From positions 1 to 27,982 of the forward strand of contig JACQGT010000227.1 of NCBI GenBank assembly GCA_016199425.1: a DNA stretch of 27,982 nt. The letters run 5' to 3'. Below the pieces are notes generated by a model. It was given only the letters and a program-made list of their open reading frames with translations. It did no database searches and was not told the DNA's origin. Of the stretch, positions 16,775 to 23,713 are shown piece after piece (position 1 is the first letter of the stretch; every line of letters begins with the position of its first letter). The DNA comes from Chloroflexota bacterium (lineage in GTDB: Bacteria > Chloroflexota > Anaerolineae > Caldilineales > Caldilineaceae). The position numbers were made by a program, and so were the translations under genes.

Positions 16775-17675
16775 CAAACCAGACGGGATTCGTCCAGGCG
16801 CGCTTGCCCTGGCTGTCACGCACAGTAACCCGCAGGTAGGGGCTATTTATTTCGCTGATGTCGAAGGTGGCTTCGGTCAACCCCTCGCCCCAAGCCCGGC
16901 GCGATTGACGGTCGCACCCGGTGACGAAGATGCGCTCGGCTGGGGAGCAGGAGACGGTGACGCGCTGCCCCGGCGTCACCTGCACGTCGTGAATCTGCGG
17001 CCCGGTGCTGGAATAGAAGTGACCAGCTTTCAGTGCGGCCAGCAGTGCGTCGGGCGAGTTCTCCGCGGCTTTCACCTGCACCCAGCCCTGGCAGAAATCC
17101 GTATAACCCGGTTTGCGGTGGGCGTCGTCGGCGGCGCAGGCAAAGTAGCGGTGGCCCCGGTTCAGCAGGACATTAAGCAGCGGCCAGCTATCCGAGCGGT
17201 CATTGTCGCCGCCGGCGATGCCGTTGAAGATTTCCACGGCGTGGACTGGGCCGAGGGAGAGCACGTCCGCTTCGGCCAGGCTGTACCAACTGGGGTGGGC
17301 GACGGCCACGAAGGCACCGGCTGCTATCGCCCGTTGGGCGATCTGTGGGCCGGTCTCCCCGGCGGGGGGAGTGGGGAAGTTCGCAGGCAGGCCCACGGCC
17401 AGAATGTGCCAGACCGTACCGTTGCCGATCTGCCCGGCGTGAAGCTCCGCGCCCAGAATCGTCGTAAACCCATCTGTGCGATAGGGCAGCGTATCCGCAA
17501 TGGGGTAGGCGTACCTCTCCATAAAGTGTTCGGTGAGGGAAATGAAGTCGTAGCCCACCTCCCGATAGGCCCCACAAATGGCCTCGGGCGTATCCGCGCC
17601 GTCCGAGAGTGTGGAGTGGGTGTGCAGATTGCCGCGCCAGAAGCGGCCTGGCTTGTCGAAGGGGAGATTGTGCAT
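16770..17675 (-). CDS. PHP-domain metal-dependent phosphoesterase/hydrolase
   Basis: A 301-residue protein with the PHP metal-binding motifs in order: HTHST (His18, His20), Asp25, TEH (49-50 Glu-His), GAELHA (Glu77), VAHPSWY (His127) and DDAHRKPG (Asp183/184, His186). The fold is a distorted TIM barrel with two or three metals. The last 90 residues form an extra beta-rich domain ending in TNPVWFV. This class includes nucleoside phosphatases and sugar-phosphate hydrolases, and the substrate is unknown. It is the third gene of the minus-strand block. The AGAAGGA ribosome site lies inside a small hairpin just before the ATG. Some PHP-CE enzymes look similar. Confidence 0.85.
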   Translation of the reverse strand: MHNLPFDKPGRFWRGNLHTHSTLSDGADTPEAICGAYREVGYDFISLTEHFMERYAYPIADTLPYRTDGFTTILGAELHAGQIGNGTVWHILAVGLPANFPTPPAGETGPQIAQRAIAAGAFVAVAHPSWYSLAEADVLSLGPVHAVEIFNGIAGGDNDRSDSWPLLNVLLNRGHRYFACAADDAHRKPGYTDFCQGWVQVKAAENSPDALLAALKAGHFYSSTGPQIHDVQVTPGQRVTVSCSPAERIFVTGCDRQSRRAWGEGLTEATFDISEINSPYLRVTVRDSQGKRAWTNPVWFV

Positions 17676-17676
17676 G

Positions 17677-17691
17677 GAAGGAGCATCCTTC
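17677..17691 (-). promoter_or_regulatory. Ribosome binding site inside a hairpin
   Basis: On the minus strand GAAGGA, TGC, TCCTTC form a perfect 6-bp stem with a 3-nt loop directly before the PHP start codon (17675). The GAAGGA arm is the Shine-Dalgarno, so base pairing could lower initiation unless ribosomes arriving from the upstream gene melt it. Confidence 0.4.
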
Positions 17692-17720
17692 TGTGTGGTT
17701 GGCTGGAAAGGGATATTGAG

Positions 17721-18782
17721 TTACACCGGATAGGGCTGGCTGTGGGCTGTGGCTACCAGCGCGCGCAGATTTTCCACTGGTGTGAAGCGGGGCACGATGC
17801 AGCCTGAGCCGAGCAGGAAACCGCCACCCGCGCCGGTCTGGTCGATGCAGCGTTGGGCCGAAACGGACACGCTCTCCGGCGTTCCTTGCAGCAACTCTGT
17901 CACGGTGTTGACATTGCCCACCAGCGCCACCCGTTCCCCAATGCGCGCTTTGGCTTCCCCCATATGCACCGCGTTGTCGATCTCCACCAGATCTGCGCCG
18001 GTGTTGGCGTAGAGATCGAGCACAGGTGTGCTGTTGCCGCAGATGTGGAGCAAGCAGGCGCGTGCGCCGTGGGCGCGCCAGGCGTCGAAGACCCGCTTGG
18101 AGTAGGGCCAGGAGAAGCGCTGGTACGTCCTGGGCGAGATGACATTGCACGAGGCCAGGGAATCGCCGCAGTGCAGGATGTCGGCGCCGGCGTCGTGACA
18201 GGCTTTGCCAAAACGAATCAACGCCTCCGTCGCCAGTTCCAGAGCGTGCAGCACAGCCACCTCTTTGGCGTCGTCCAATCCCGCCTCCACCAGCGCCACT
18301 TCCATCAGCCACTGCTGGGAGCCGATGAAATAGGAAGCCAGGGCGAAGGGTCCTGTGCCGGGTGAGCGCAGAGCCACTTCGTCGCCCACGGCTTTGCGGG
18401 CCAGTTTCAATGCTTCGATCATCACCGGCATACGTCCGTCCGTAGCCGGATTCGGGACTTCGATGTCGAAAACGTCGTTGAGATCGGCCAGGGGCGGACC
18501 GATCAGCGAGGGGATTTCGTCGTCGGAGCGGGTGGTCTTGCAGCCAAAGCCTTCAGCGATGTAATAGTTGTCCGAGCCGATGGCAATGATATCGTGTCCG
18601 ACCTCTTCCTGCAAGGCCAACTGCGCCCGTACCATTGCCTCCGGTGCGGTGTAGAAATCCTTCAGTGGGACGCCGGCCACCGCGGCTGCCATATCGTAGA
18701 TGTACGGAATGGCCGCCACGCAGTCTGTTGGCTGGCGGTGGATGGCGTTCAATACCCGCTGGCGGGATGAGAGAATAGTCAT
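17721..18782 (-). CDS. Uroporphyrinogen decarboxylase / MtaA-like protein
   Basis: A 353-residue UroD-superfamily TIM barrel. LHICGN (His246, Cys248) and GSGC (Cys328) make the His-x-Cys...Cys zinc site of the cobamide-dependent methyltransferase branch (MtaA/MtbA-like), and true haem UroD lacks it. GADLVEIDN and the PRFTPVENLRALV end are also typical. The start has a strong AGGAGG seven bases upstream. The gene lies second in the PhyH-UroD-PHP-PfkB block, 43 bp after PhyH. No corrinoid protein or MtaB is in the window, so its methyl donor is unknown. UroD-like proteins are frequent in such sugar loci, and demethylation or another reaction on a methylated sugar is a guess. Confidence 0.88.
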   Translation of the reverse strand: MTILSSRQRVLNAIHRQPTDCVAAIPYIYDMAAAVAGVPLKDFYTAPEAMVRAQLALQEEVGHDIIAIGSDNYYIAEGFGCKTTRSDDEIPSLIGPPLADLNDVFDIEVPNPATDGRMPVMIEALKLARKAVGDEVALRSPGTGPFALASYFIGSQQWLMEVALVEAGLDDAKEVAVLHALELATEALIRFGKACHDAGADILHCGDSLASCNVISPRTYQRFSWPYSKRVFDAWRAHGARACLLHICGNSTPVLDLYANTGADLVEIDNAVHMGEAKARIGERVALVGNVNTVTELLQGTPESVSVSAQRCIDQTGAGGGFLLGSGCIVPRFTPVENLRALVATAHSQPYPV

Positions 18783-18825
18783 GGCTAACCTCCTGTAGGA
18801 TTACTCGTGCAGGACGACAATAGGA

Positions 18826-19635
18826 TTACATCTTCGCCCCCATTTTGCCGCCCATCTGCCCGCCCGGTTCGTTGCCGGCGGGGGTTGCCATCCCCGCGCT
18901 GGGGTCGATGCCGCGCAGCATCATCCCCTGGCCCCGGGAGAGATGGGTGAGGACGCTGGGCGGGTCCAGCGGGTCGCGCATCTGCACGAGAAGGGTCGTG
19001 CGGGCTTCGCTGCTGGTATTGACGCCGGAGCCGTGGATGGTGAGATAGCTGAAAAAGAGAACATCGCCCGCTTTGGCCTCGCAGGGGAGCGCCGATTCCA
19101 CGGGATATTCGCTCAGGGGCAGATGCCAGCCGCCTTCCTTCAGATGGGGAACCGGCCCCTGCTTGTGGCTGCCGGGCACAACCCGCACACAGCCTTTTTC
19201 CAGAGGAGCGTCGTCGAAGTGGATGATGGCGGCAATCATCGAGTCTTTGTCGTGGGGGAAGAAGGGCTGGTCCTGGTGCATGGGGAAGGGCGACCCCTTC
19301 TCCGGCGGTTTGACGAAGAGTTTGTTGTGGTGAAGCTGGACATTGGGCGAACCGATGATACCGGCGGCAATGTCTGTGATGCGCGGGTCTGTAATCAGGC
19401 GGGCGAAGCGGGCAGACTGGAACTGCACGTCGTGGCAGTGGAGCAGAGAGGTCTTCGTCATCGTCACTTCGGCGGCGCTGCCCCAGGTGGCCTCCACACT
19501 TTTCACCGCTTGTAAACGGGCGATCAGTTCGTGGGCTTCCTGGCGAAAGGCGGCGGCTTCCTGCGCGGTGAAGAGACCTTTCACGTGCAGATAGCCGTTT
19601 TCCCGGTAGAAATCGAGTTGGTCTTGGGTGAGCAT
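18826..19635 (-). CDS. Phytanoyl-CoA dioxygenase (PhyH) family protein
   Basis: A 269-residue Fe(II)/2-oxoglutarate-dependent dioxygenase. The double-stranded beta-helix iron site is complete: His120 and Asp122 in PMHQDQPFF and His201 in TIHGSG, with Arg212 in EARTTLL as the likely 2-oxoglutarate anchor. GCVRVVPGSHKQG is also characteristic. The last 20 residues are a Met-Gly-Lys tail (QMGGKMGAKM) outside the fold. ATG 19635 has AAGGAG before it, and a longer frame from 19752 would read through intergenic repeats. It is the first gene of the catabolic block, downstream of a candidate operator. It probably hydroxylates a small molecule; the substrate is unknown. Confidence 0.88.
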   Translation of the reverse strand: MLTQDQLDFYRENGYLHVKGLFTAQEAAAFRQEAHELIARLQAVKSVEATWGSAAEVTMTKTSLLHCHDVQFQSARFARLITDPRITDIAAGIIGSPNVQLHHNKLFVKPPEKGSPFPMHQDQPFFPHDKDSMIAAIIHFDDAPLEKGCVRVVPGSHKQGPVPHLKEGGWHLPLSEYPVESALPCEAKAGDVLFFSYLTIHGSGVNTSSEARTTLLVQMRDPLDPPSVLTHLSRGQGMMLRGIDPSAGMATPAGNEPGGQMGGKMGAKM

Positions 19636-19660
19636 TTTTGTCTCCTTGAAAGATGTCGGT

Positions 19661-19814
19661 AGTCTGAAGTCCTGAGTCCGAAGTCTTGTTCCATAAACCG
19701 GTTTATGTGCCAGAGCGGACGCAGCAAGCAGCGCCCCTACAAAATACCGCAAAAAGATCGAAGGTATACGCGTTCGTTTTACTGCTTTTCTCCGCGCCTT
19801 TGCGTCTCTGCGGG
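19661..19814. repeat. Repeat-rich leader between the pentapeptide and PhyH genes
   Basis: The region 19636-19820 holds no supportable gene. It contains AGTCTGAAGTCCTGAGTC-type short repeats (19661-19686), the 16-bp palindrome listed separately and a CGCAGAGACGCAAAGG-type dispersed repeat on the minus strand (19785-19814). This is the leader of the PhyH block. Confidence 0.5.
19692..19707. promoter_or_regulatory. Candidate LacI-family operator
   Basis: CATAAACCGGTTTATG is a perfect 16-bp palindrome with a central CCGG, 57 bp before the PhyH start codon. LacI-family regulators of sugar genes bind even-length palindromes with a central CpG of this shape. No LacI-type gene is in the window, so the regulator would be elsewhere. 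Confidence 0.5.
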
Positions 19815-19820
19815 AGATTT

Positions 19821-21197
19821 CTATGGAAAACCTGCGGGCAAGCGCGCGCCTTCCAGATTAGCCTGATCCCATTGTACGCCGTCGAGTTGGGTATCGGTCA
19901 AATCCGCGTTGACCAGCCACGCGCCGACGAGAATCGCGCCGGTCAGATCTGCGCCGGTCAGGTCTGCGCCCTCCAAATTGGCCCCTTGCAAGTCTACGCC
20001 GGAGAGATTGGCCCCGGTCAGATCGGCCCCGACCAGATTGACAAAGCTGAGGTAGCGCCCGCTAAAATCGGCCTGTGCGCCGCCCCGGTTGACGATCTCC
20101 CAGCCCAGACGCCATTTGTCGGCAACCGTCGTGGACTCGTCCCAGATAAGACCAGCCAGCACAGCCCAGGTCAGGTCCGCATTCGAAAGATCCGCCCCGC
20201 TCAGGTCTGCGCCTGTCAACAGACTCTCGCGCAGGGAGGCGTGGACGAGCGTAGCTTCGCGCAAATCTGTTCCACGCAGGTCGGTCTGGCGCAGGTCGGC
20301 CTCCGTCAGGTTCGCGTGGGAGAAGAGAGCACCTTGCAGATTGGCCCCGTAGAGGACCGCGCCGGTCAAGTCGGCATACGACAGTTCTGCATCGGCCAGG
20401 GCGCGCCCCCGCTGCGCCCGGTTGACGATCTCCCATACCAGCCGCCACTTGCCGTCCATGCGGGTTGTGTCGTCGAGCCGGGCCTGATGGAGAGAGGCCA
20501 GATCCAACCGCGCGCCTGTGAGGTCGGCCCCGGTCAGGTCCGTATCCTGCAATTGGGCCTGCTGCAAATCCGCGCCGGCAAAGTCAACCCCGGCCAAATA
20601 CGCGCCGCGTAGCTCTGCTCCAGCCAAATTTCGCCCAGCCCCGCCCTCGTTGACAATCTCCCAGACCAGCTGCCACTTCGGGGTCAGGATGGTTGTTTCG
20701 TCGATGATTGTCCCGCGCAGTTCGGTCCCGACCAACGAAATGGTGGAAAGATCTGTCTCGCGCAGGTCTGCGCCGCCGAGATTCGCCTGCTGCATACGCG
20801 CGCCGGCCAGGACAGCCCCGCGCAAATCGGCATCGGTCAGATCGGCTTCGTTCAACAGCGCGGCGCGCAGATTGGCCTTCTGCAGGTTGGCCCCGGTTAG
20901 GTCCGCCCCCTGAAAGTTGGCGAAGTAGATATCCGCCCCGCTGAAGTCGGCCCCGGCCAGTTGCGCGCCCACAAAGGATGCTTGGCTCAATTTTGTCCCC
21001 GCGAAGTCGGCTCCCGCCAACTCCGCCCGATCGTAATTGTTCCCCGCACACTCTGGGGGACAGCGGCGGAAGAGGTCGCCCAATCCAAAAACCCCAGCCA
21101 TGTACAGCAGAAAGATCAGGAGGGGAAAGCCAATAATCAGCGCCAGCCAGAGCCTGGCCCGCGCTGCCGGGTCTGCCAGAAATCTGGGCGACTTCAC
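19821..21197 (-). CDS. Membrane-anchored pentapeptide-repeat protein
   Basis: A 458-residue protein with one N-terminal membrane segment (about 16-36, LWLALIIGFPLLIFLLYMAG), a Cys-Pro-Pro-Glu-Cys turn at 46-50, then pentapeptide repeats A(D/N)LxG to the end. These should fold as a quadrilateral beta helix. The helix is broken three times by a near-identical block, K-W-(Q/R)-L-x-W-E-I-V-N (174-183, 250-259, 361-370). The GTG start at 21197 overlaps the stop of the upstream ATPase as GTGA, so translation is coupled. The long frame extending to 21416 is an antisense/frame shadow of the ATPase gene. No enzyme activity is indicated; a scaffold or partner of the transporter is an inference. Confidence 0.88.
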   Translation of the reverse strand: MKSPRFLADPAARARLWLALIIGFPLLIFLLYMAGVFGLGDLFRRCPPECAGNNYDRAELAGADFAGTKLSQASFVGAQLAGADFSGADIYFANFQGADLTGANLQKANLRAALLNEADLTDADLRGAVLAGARMQQANLGGADLRETDLSTISLVGTELRGTIIDETTILTPKWQLVWEIVNEGGAGRNLAGAELRGAYLAGVDFAGADLQQAQLQDTDLTGADLTGARLDLASLHQARLDDTTRMDGKWRLVWEIVNRAQRGRALADAELSYADLTGAVLYGANLQGALFSHANLTEADLRQTDLRGTDLREATLVHASLRESLLTGADLSGADLSNADLTWAVLAGLIWDESTTVADKWRLGWEIVNRGGAQADFSGRYLSFVNLVGADLTGANLSGVDLQGANLEGADLTGADLTGAILVGAWLVNADLTDTQLDGVQWDQANLEGARLPAGFP

Positions 21198-22219
21198 GCT
21201 GAGGCTACCGCCTTTTCTGCTGACGGCAGGTTGGTGTGTTCGTCGTAGAGATAGCAGGCGGCTTCGTGCCGGCCCGGACCGACAGTGTAGAGGGGCGGGT
21301 GTTGTTGCAGGCAACGATCCATGCCGTGGGGGCAGCGGGGGTAAAAGCGGCAGCCGCTGGAGATAGTGCCCCGCATCTCCTCGTCGTCGATGCTTGTCAC
21401 CGAATCGCCGCCCCATTTCACGCTTGGATCAGGCACGGGGATAGAATTGATGAGCAGTTGCACGTAGGGGTGTTTGGGGTTTTCGATTACCTGCACGGTG
21501 TCGCCCCGTTCCGCGGTCTGGCCCTGGTAGAGCAGATAGATGCGGTCGCCGATCTGGTAGGCCGTGCTCAGGTCGTGGGTGATGTAGAGAAAGCTGATGC
21601 CCTGTTCATCGCGCAGACGCAGCATAATGTCCAGGATCATCGCGCGCAGGGAGGCGTCCACCATCGAAACCGGCTCGTCGGCCACAATCAGCCTGGGCTT
21701 GAGCAGGTAGGCCCGGGCTACCATCATACGCTGGCGCTGGCCGCCGCTGAGCTGGTGGGGATACTTTTCCAATACCTCTTCCCCGCGCATCCCCACCACA
21801 TTTAGGGCGTCTTCGATCAGCTCCTGGGCTTCACTTTTGCTGGCGGCCATCTTGAAGTTTTTGATGACAATATCGAAGATGTGCTTGACCCGGTAGAAGG
21901 GGTTATAGACCGCGTAGGGGTCCTGGAAGACGGCCTGCACCTCCCGCCGGTAGTCCATCAAACGCTGCTTGTCCATCGTGGAAATGTCGGTGCCTTTGTA
22001 CAAAATCTGCCCCGACGAAAGCTCGGTAAAGCCCAGCACCACATTGGCGAGGGTTGTCTTGCCGCTGCCGCTCTCCCCGGCGATGGTCGTGATGGAGGCC
22101 GGCGCGGCATCGATAGTCAGGTTATACTCCTGCAGGGCGACTGTCACCGGGCTGGTATGCAGAAAGCCGCCGCCGTAGACTTTGGTGGCGTTGCGAATTT
22201 CCAAAAGAGGTACGGACAT
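21194..22219 (-). CDS. Dipeptide/oligopeptide-type ABC transporter ATPase, DppF-like
   Basis: A 341-residue cytoplasmic ATPase. Walker A GESGSGKT (48-55), Q-loop VFQDP, signature LSGGQRQR (157-164), Walker B LIVADEP (177-183) and the H-loop in YITHDL are present. The C-terminal oligo/dipeptide extension carries Cys290, Cys296, Cys303 and Cys322, the four-cysteine pattern of iron-sulfur-binding DppF/DppD-like ATPases. It pairs with the other ATPase at 22703-23713. The hicBA pair separates the two, with 14 bp between hicA and this start. GAGGA precedes ATG 22219. Such transporters can carry peptides or, in Chloroflexota loci like this, glycosides. Confidence 0.92.
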   Translation of the reverse strand: MSVPLLEIRNATKVYGGGFLHTSPVTVALQEYNLTIDAAPASITTIAGESGSGKTTLANVVLGFTELSSGQILYKGTDISTMDKQRLMDYRREVQAVFQDPYAVYNPFYRVKHIFDIVIKNFKMAASKSEAQELIEDALNVVGMRGEEVLEKYPHQLSGGQRQRMMVARAYLLKPRLIVADEPVSMVDASLRAMILDIMLRLRDEQGISFLYITHDLSTAYQIGDRIYLLYQGQTAERGDTVQVIENPKHPYVQLLINSIPVPDPSVKWGGDSVTSIDDEEMRGTISSGCRFYPRCPHGMDRCLQQHPPLYTVGPGRHEAACYLYDEHTNLPSAEKAVASA

Positions 22220-22233
22220 CTAGCAATCCTCAT

Positions 22234-22445
22234 TTATATGATAGACCCAAAGTCTTGGCGGCTGATTCCAAGCTGACGAATAATACCGCGCACAGTTCCG
22301 GGTGTCAGGTCTTTTGATCCCCAATCAGGCACCGCCGTCACTTGTCCTGTAGAAGGATTGCGCCAATAGCGATGGCTTCCCTTTGCCTGGCGAAGCTCTT
22401 CGCATCCCAACTGTGAAGACGACTGGCAAGTTCCCGATATTTCAT
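22234..22445 (-). pseudogene. hicA: HicA mRNA interferase toxin, frameshifted
   Basis: Starting at ATG 22445, which overlaps the hicB stop as ATGA, the frame reads MKYRELASR, then goes out of frame to an early TGA. In another frame the protein continues as QLGCEELRQAKGSHRYW, NPSTGQVTAVPDWG, KDLTPGTVRGIIRQLGIS to a TAA at 22234. This is a complete double-stranded RNA-binding-like HicA fold with the catalytic His in GSH. A single missing base near 22415-22421 explains everything, because the 212-nt span is one short of 71 codons. The toxin is thus probably dead, unless the base is a sequencing error. Confidence 0.82.
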
Positions 22446-22684
22446 GCGGCTACCAACAAATCAACTGTTTGGATGTGTCTGTTGCGCGCATTCTGTAAAG
22501 CAGGGGGAATCTCCATACCCAGGTCGGCCCATACTTCTAACAGGCCGTCCAAAGCCTCCTGCGCGTTCCGTGCGATTTCGTCTGGCGTGCTGCCTTCTGT
22601 TACCAGACCCGGCACGTCCAGGCTGGTTACGGTGTACACGCCACTTTCTTCGTCTAGTTCCAGATGCAGTCGGATAGAGTACAT
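22442..22684 (-). CDS. hicB: HicB-type antitoxin
   Basis: An 80-residue HicB-fold protein with the partial RNase H-like pattern: YSIRLHLELDEESGVYTVTSLDVPGL, then STPDEIARNAQEALDGLLE. It lacks a C-terminal DNA-binding domain, so it is of the short type. It starts 18 bp after the upstream ATPase stop, and its TGA overlaps the hicA start. A GTG at 22702 is an alternative start with six more residues. The frame is intact while its toxin partner is broken. Confidence 0.88.
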   Translation of the reverse strand: MYSIRLHLELDEESGVYTVTSLDVPGLVTEGSTPDEIARNAQEALDGLLEVWADLGMEIPPALQNARNRHIQTVDLLVAA

Positions 22685-22702
22685 CGTTAGTTTTACCTGC
22701 AC

Positions 22703-23713
22703 TTACTCGTACAAATGACACGCCACAAAATGCCGCGATCTCAGCTCGCGCAGGGGCGGGTTGACCTCCCGGCAGATGTCGGTGACGTGGGGACAGCGCA
22801 ACTGGAAGATACAGCCCGGCGGCGGATTGCGCAGGTCGTGGGTCAGCCCTTCGGTCAACTTCAGTGGTTTGCGCTGTTTGATGGAAGGGATGGATTCGAT
22901 GAGCAGTTGGGTGTAGGGGTGCAGCGGCTCGTGAAAGACCGTCTCCACCGGCGCGATTTCCACCATCCGCCCGGCGTACATCACGGCCAGACGATCCACC
23001 AGTTGGGCCATCAGCCCCATATCGTGGCCAATGACAATCATCGACACGCCCAGCCGCTCCTTCACGTCCAGCAGTGTCTCGCCCACCACCCGCTGCACCA
23101 CCACATCCAGCGCGCTGGTCGGCTCGTCGGCGATGACCAGAGAAGGATGCAGGGCGATGGCCATGGCAATACAGGCGCGCTGCTTCATGCCGCCGCTCAA
23201 CTCGTGGGGGTACATTCCATAGACCCGGCTGGGCAGCCCCACCGTCGCCAGCAGATTGATGATGCGTTCCTTCAACTCTTTGGCCGGCTGCCGTCCTTCG
23301 TGGGCCTCGATGGCGTCGGCGATCTGCCTGTTGATCTTCATAACCGGGTTGAGTGAGTTCATCGCCCCCTGGGGAATGAGCGCCATTTGATTCCAACGCA
23401 CATCCCGCAGAGCCTGGCCGTGCAAAGATGCCAGATCGGTGCCGTCCAGCAAAATCTGCCCGCCGGTGATGCGTCCTGGCGGCTGCACCAGACGCAAGAT
23501 CGCCATGGCCGTCGTCGTCTTGCCGCAGCCACTCTCCCCCACCAGACCGATGATTTCGCTTTCGTAGACTTGAAAACTCACGTCGTCCACGGCTCGCACA
23601 TTGCCGGTAGGAGTGGCGTAGTAGACTTTGAGATTTCGTATATCGAGAACGACGTTGCGATTTTTGGCGCTGCTTTCCAGGTCGCCCACTGTATGGGTAG
23701 CCGAAACCGTCAT
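22703..23713 (-). CDS. Dipeptide/oligopeptide-type ABC transporter ATPase, DppD-like
   Basis: A 336-residue ATPase with Walker A GESGCGKT (59-66), signature LSGGMKQR (172-179), Walker B LVIADEPTSALD (192-203) and a C-terminal domain with Cys301, Cys307, Cys314 and Cys332. The start at 23713 forms a four-base ATGA overlap with the upstream permease, so the long frame from 23830 is rejected. The first 20 residues are an extra Ser/Thr-rich tail. It is the first of two ATPases of the importer. Operon order permease, permease, ATPase, ATPase is the usual one. Confidence 0.93.
   Translation of the reverse strand: MTVSATHTVGDLESSAKNRNVVLDIRNLKVYYATPTGNVRAVDDVSFQVYESEIIGLVGESGCGKTTTAMAILRLVQPPGRITGGQILLDGTDLASLHGQALRDVRWNQMALIPQGAMNSLNPVMKINRQIADAIEAHEGRQPAKELKERIINLLATVGLPSRVYGMYPHELSGGMKQRACIAMAIALHPSLVIADEPTSALDVVVQRVVGETLLDVKERLGVSMIVIGHDMGLMAQLVDRLAVMYAGRMVEIAPVETVFHEPLHPYTQLLIESIPSIKQRKPLKLTEGLTHDLRNPPPGCIFQLRCPHVTDICREVNPPLRELRSRHFVACHLYE

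Noticed and set aside
17721..18782. Haem biosynthesis uroporphyrinogen decarboxylase (hemE)
   Set aside because: The His-x-Cys...Cys zinc site and the sugar-locus context fit the MtaA/MtbA-like branch, and no other haem gene is nearby.
22416..22421. Programmed frameshift to make full HicA
   Set aside because: No slippery heptamer or downstream pseudoknot is apparent, and HicA is not known to use frameshifting; a plain deletion or read error is simpler.
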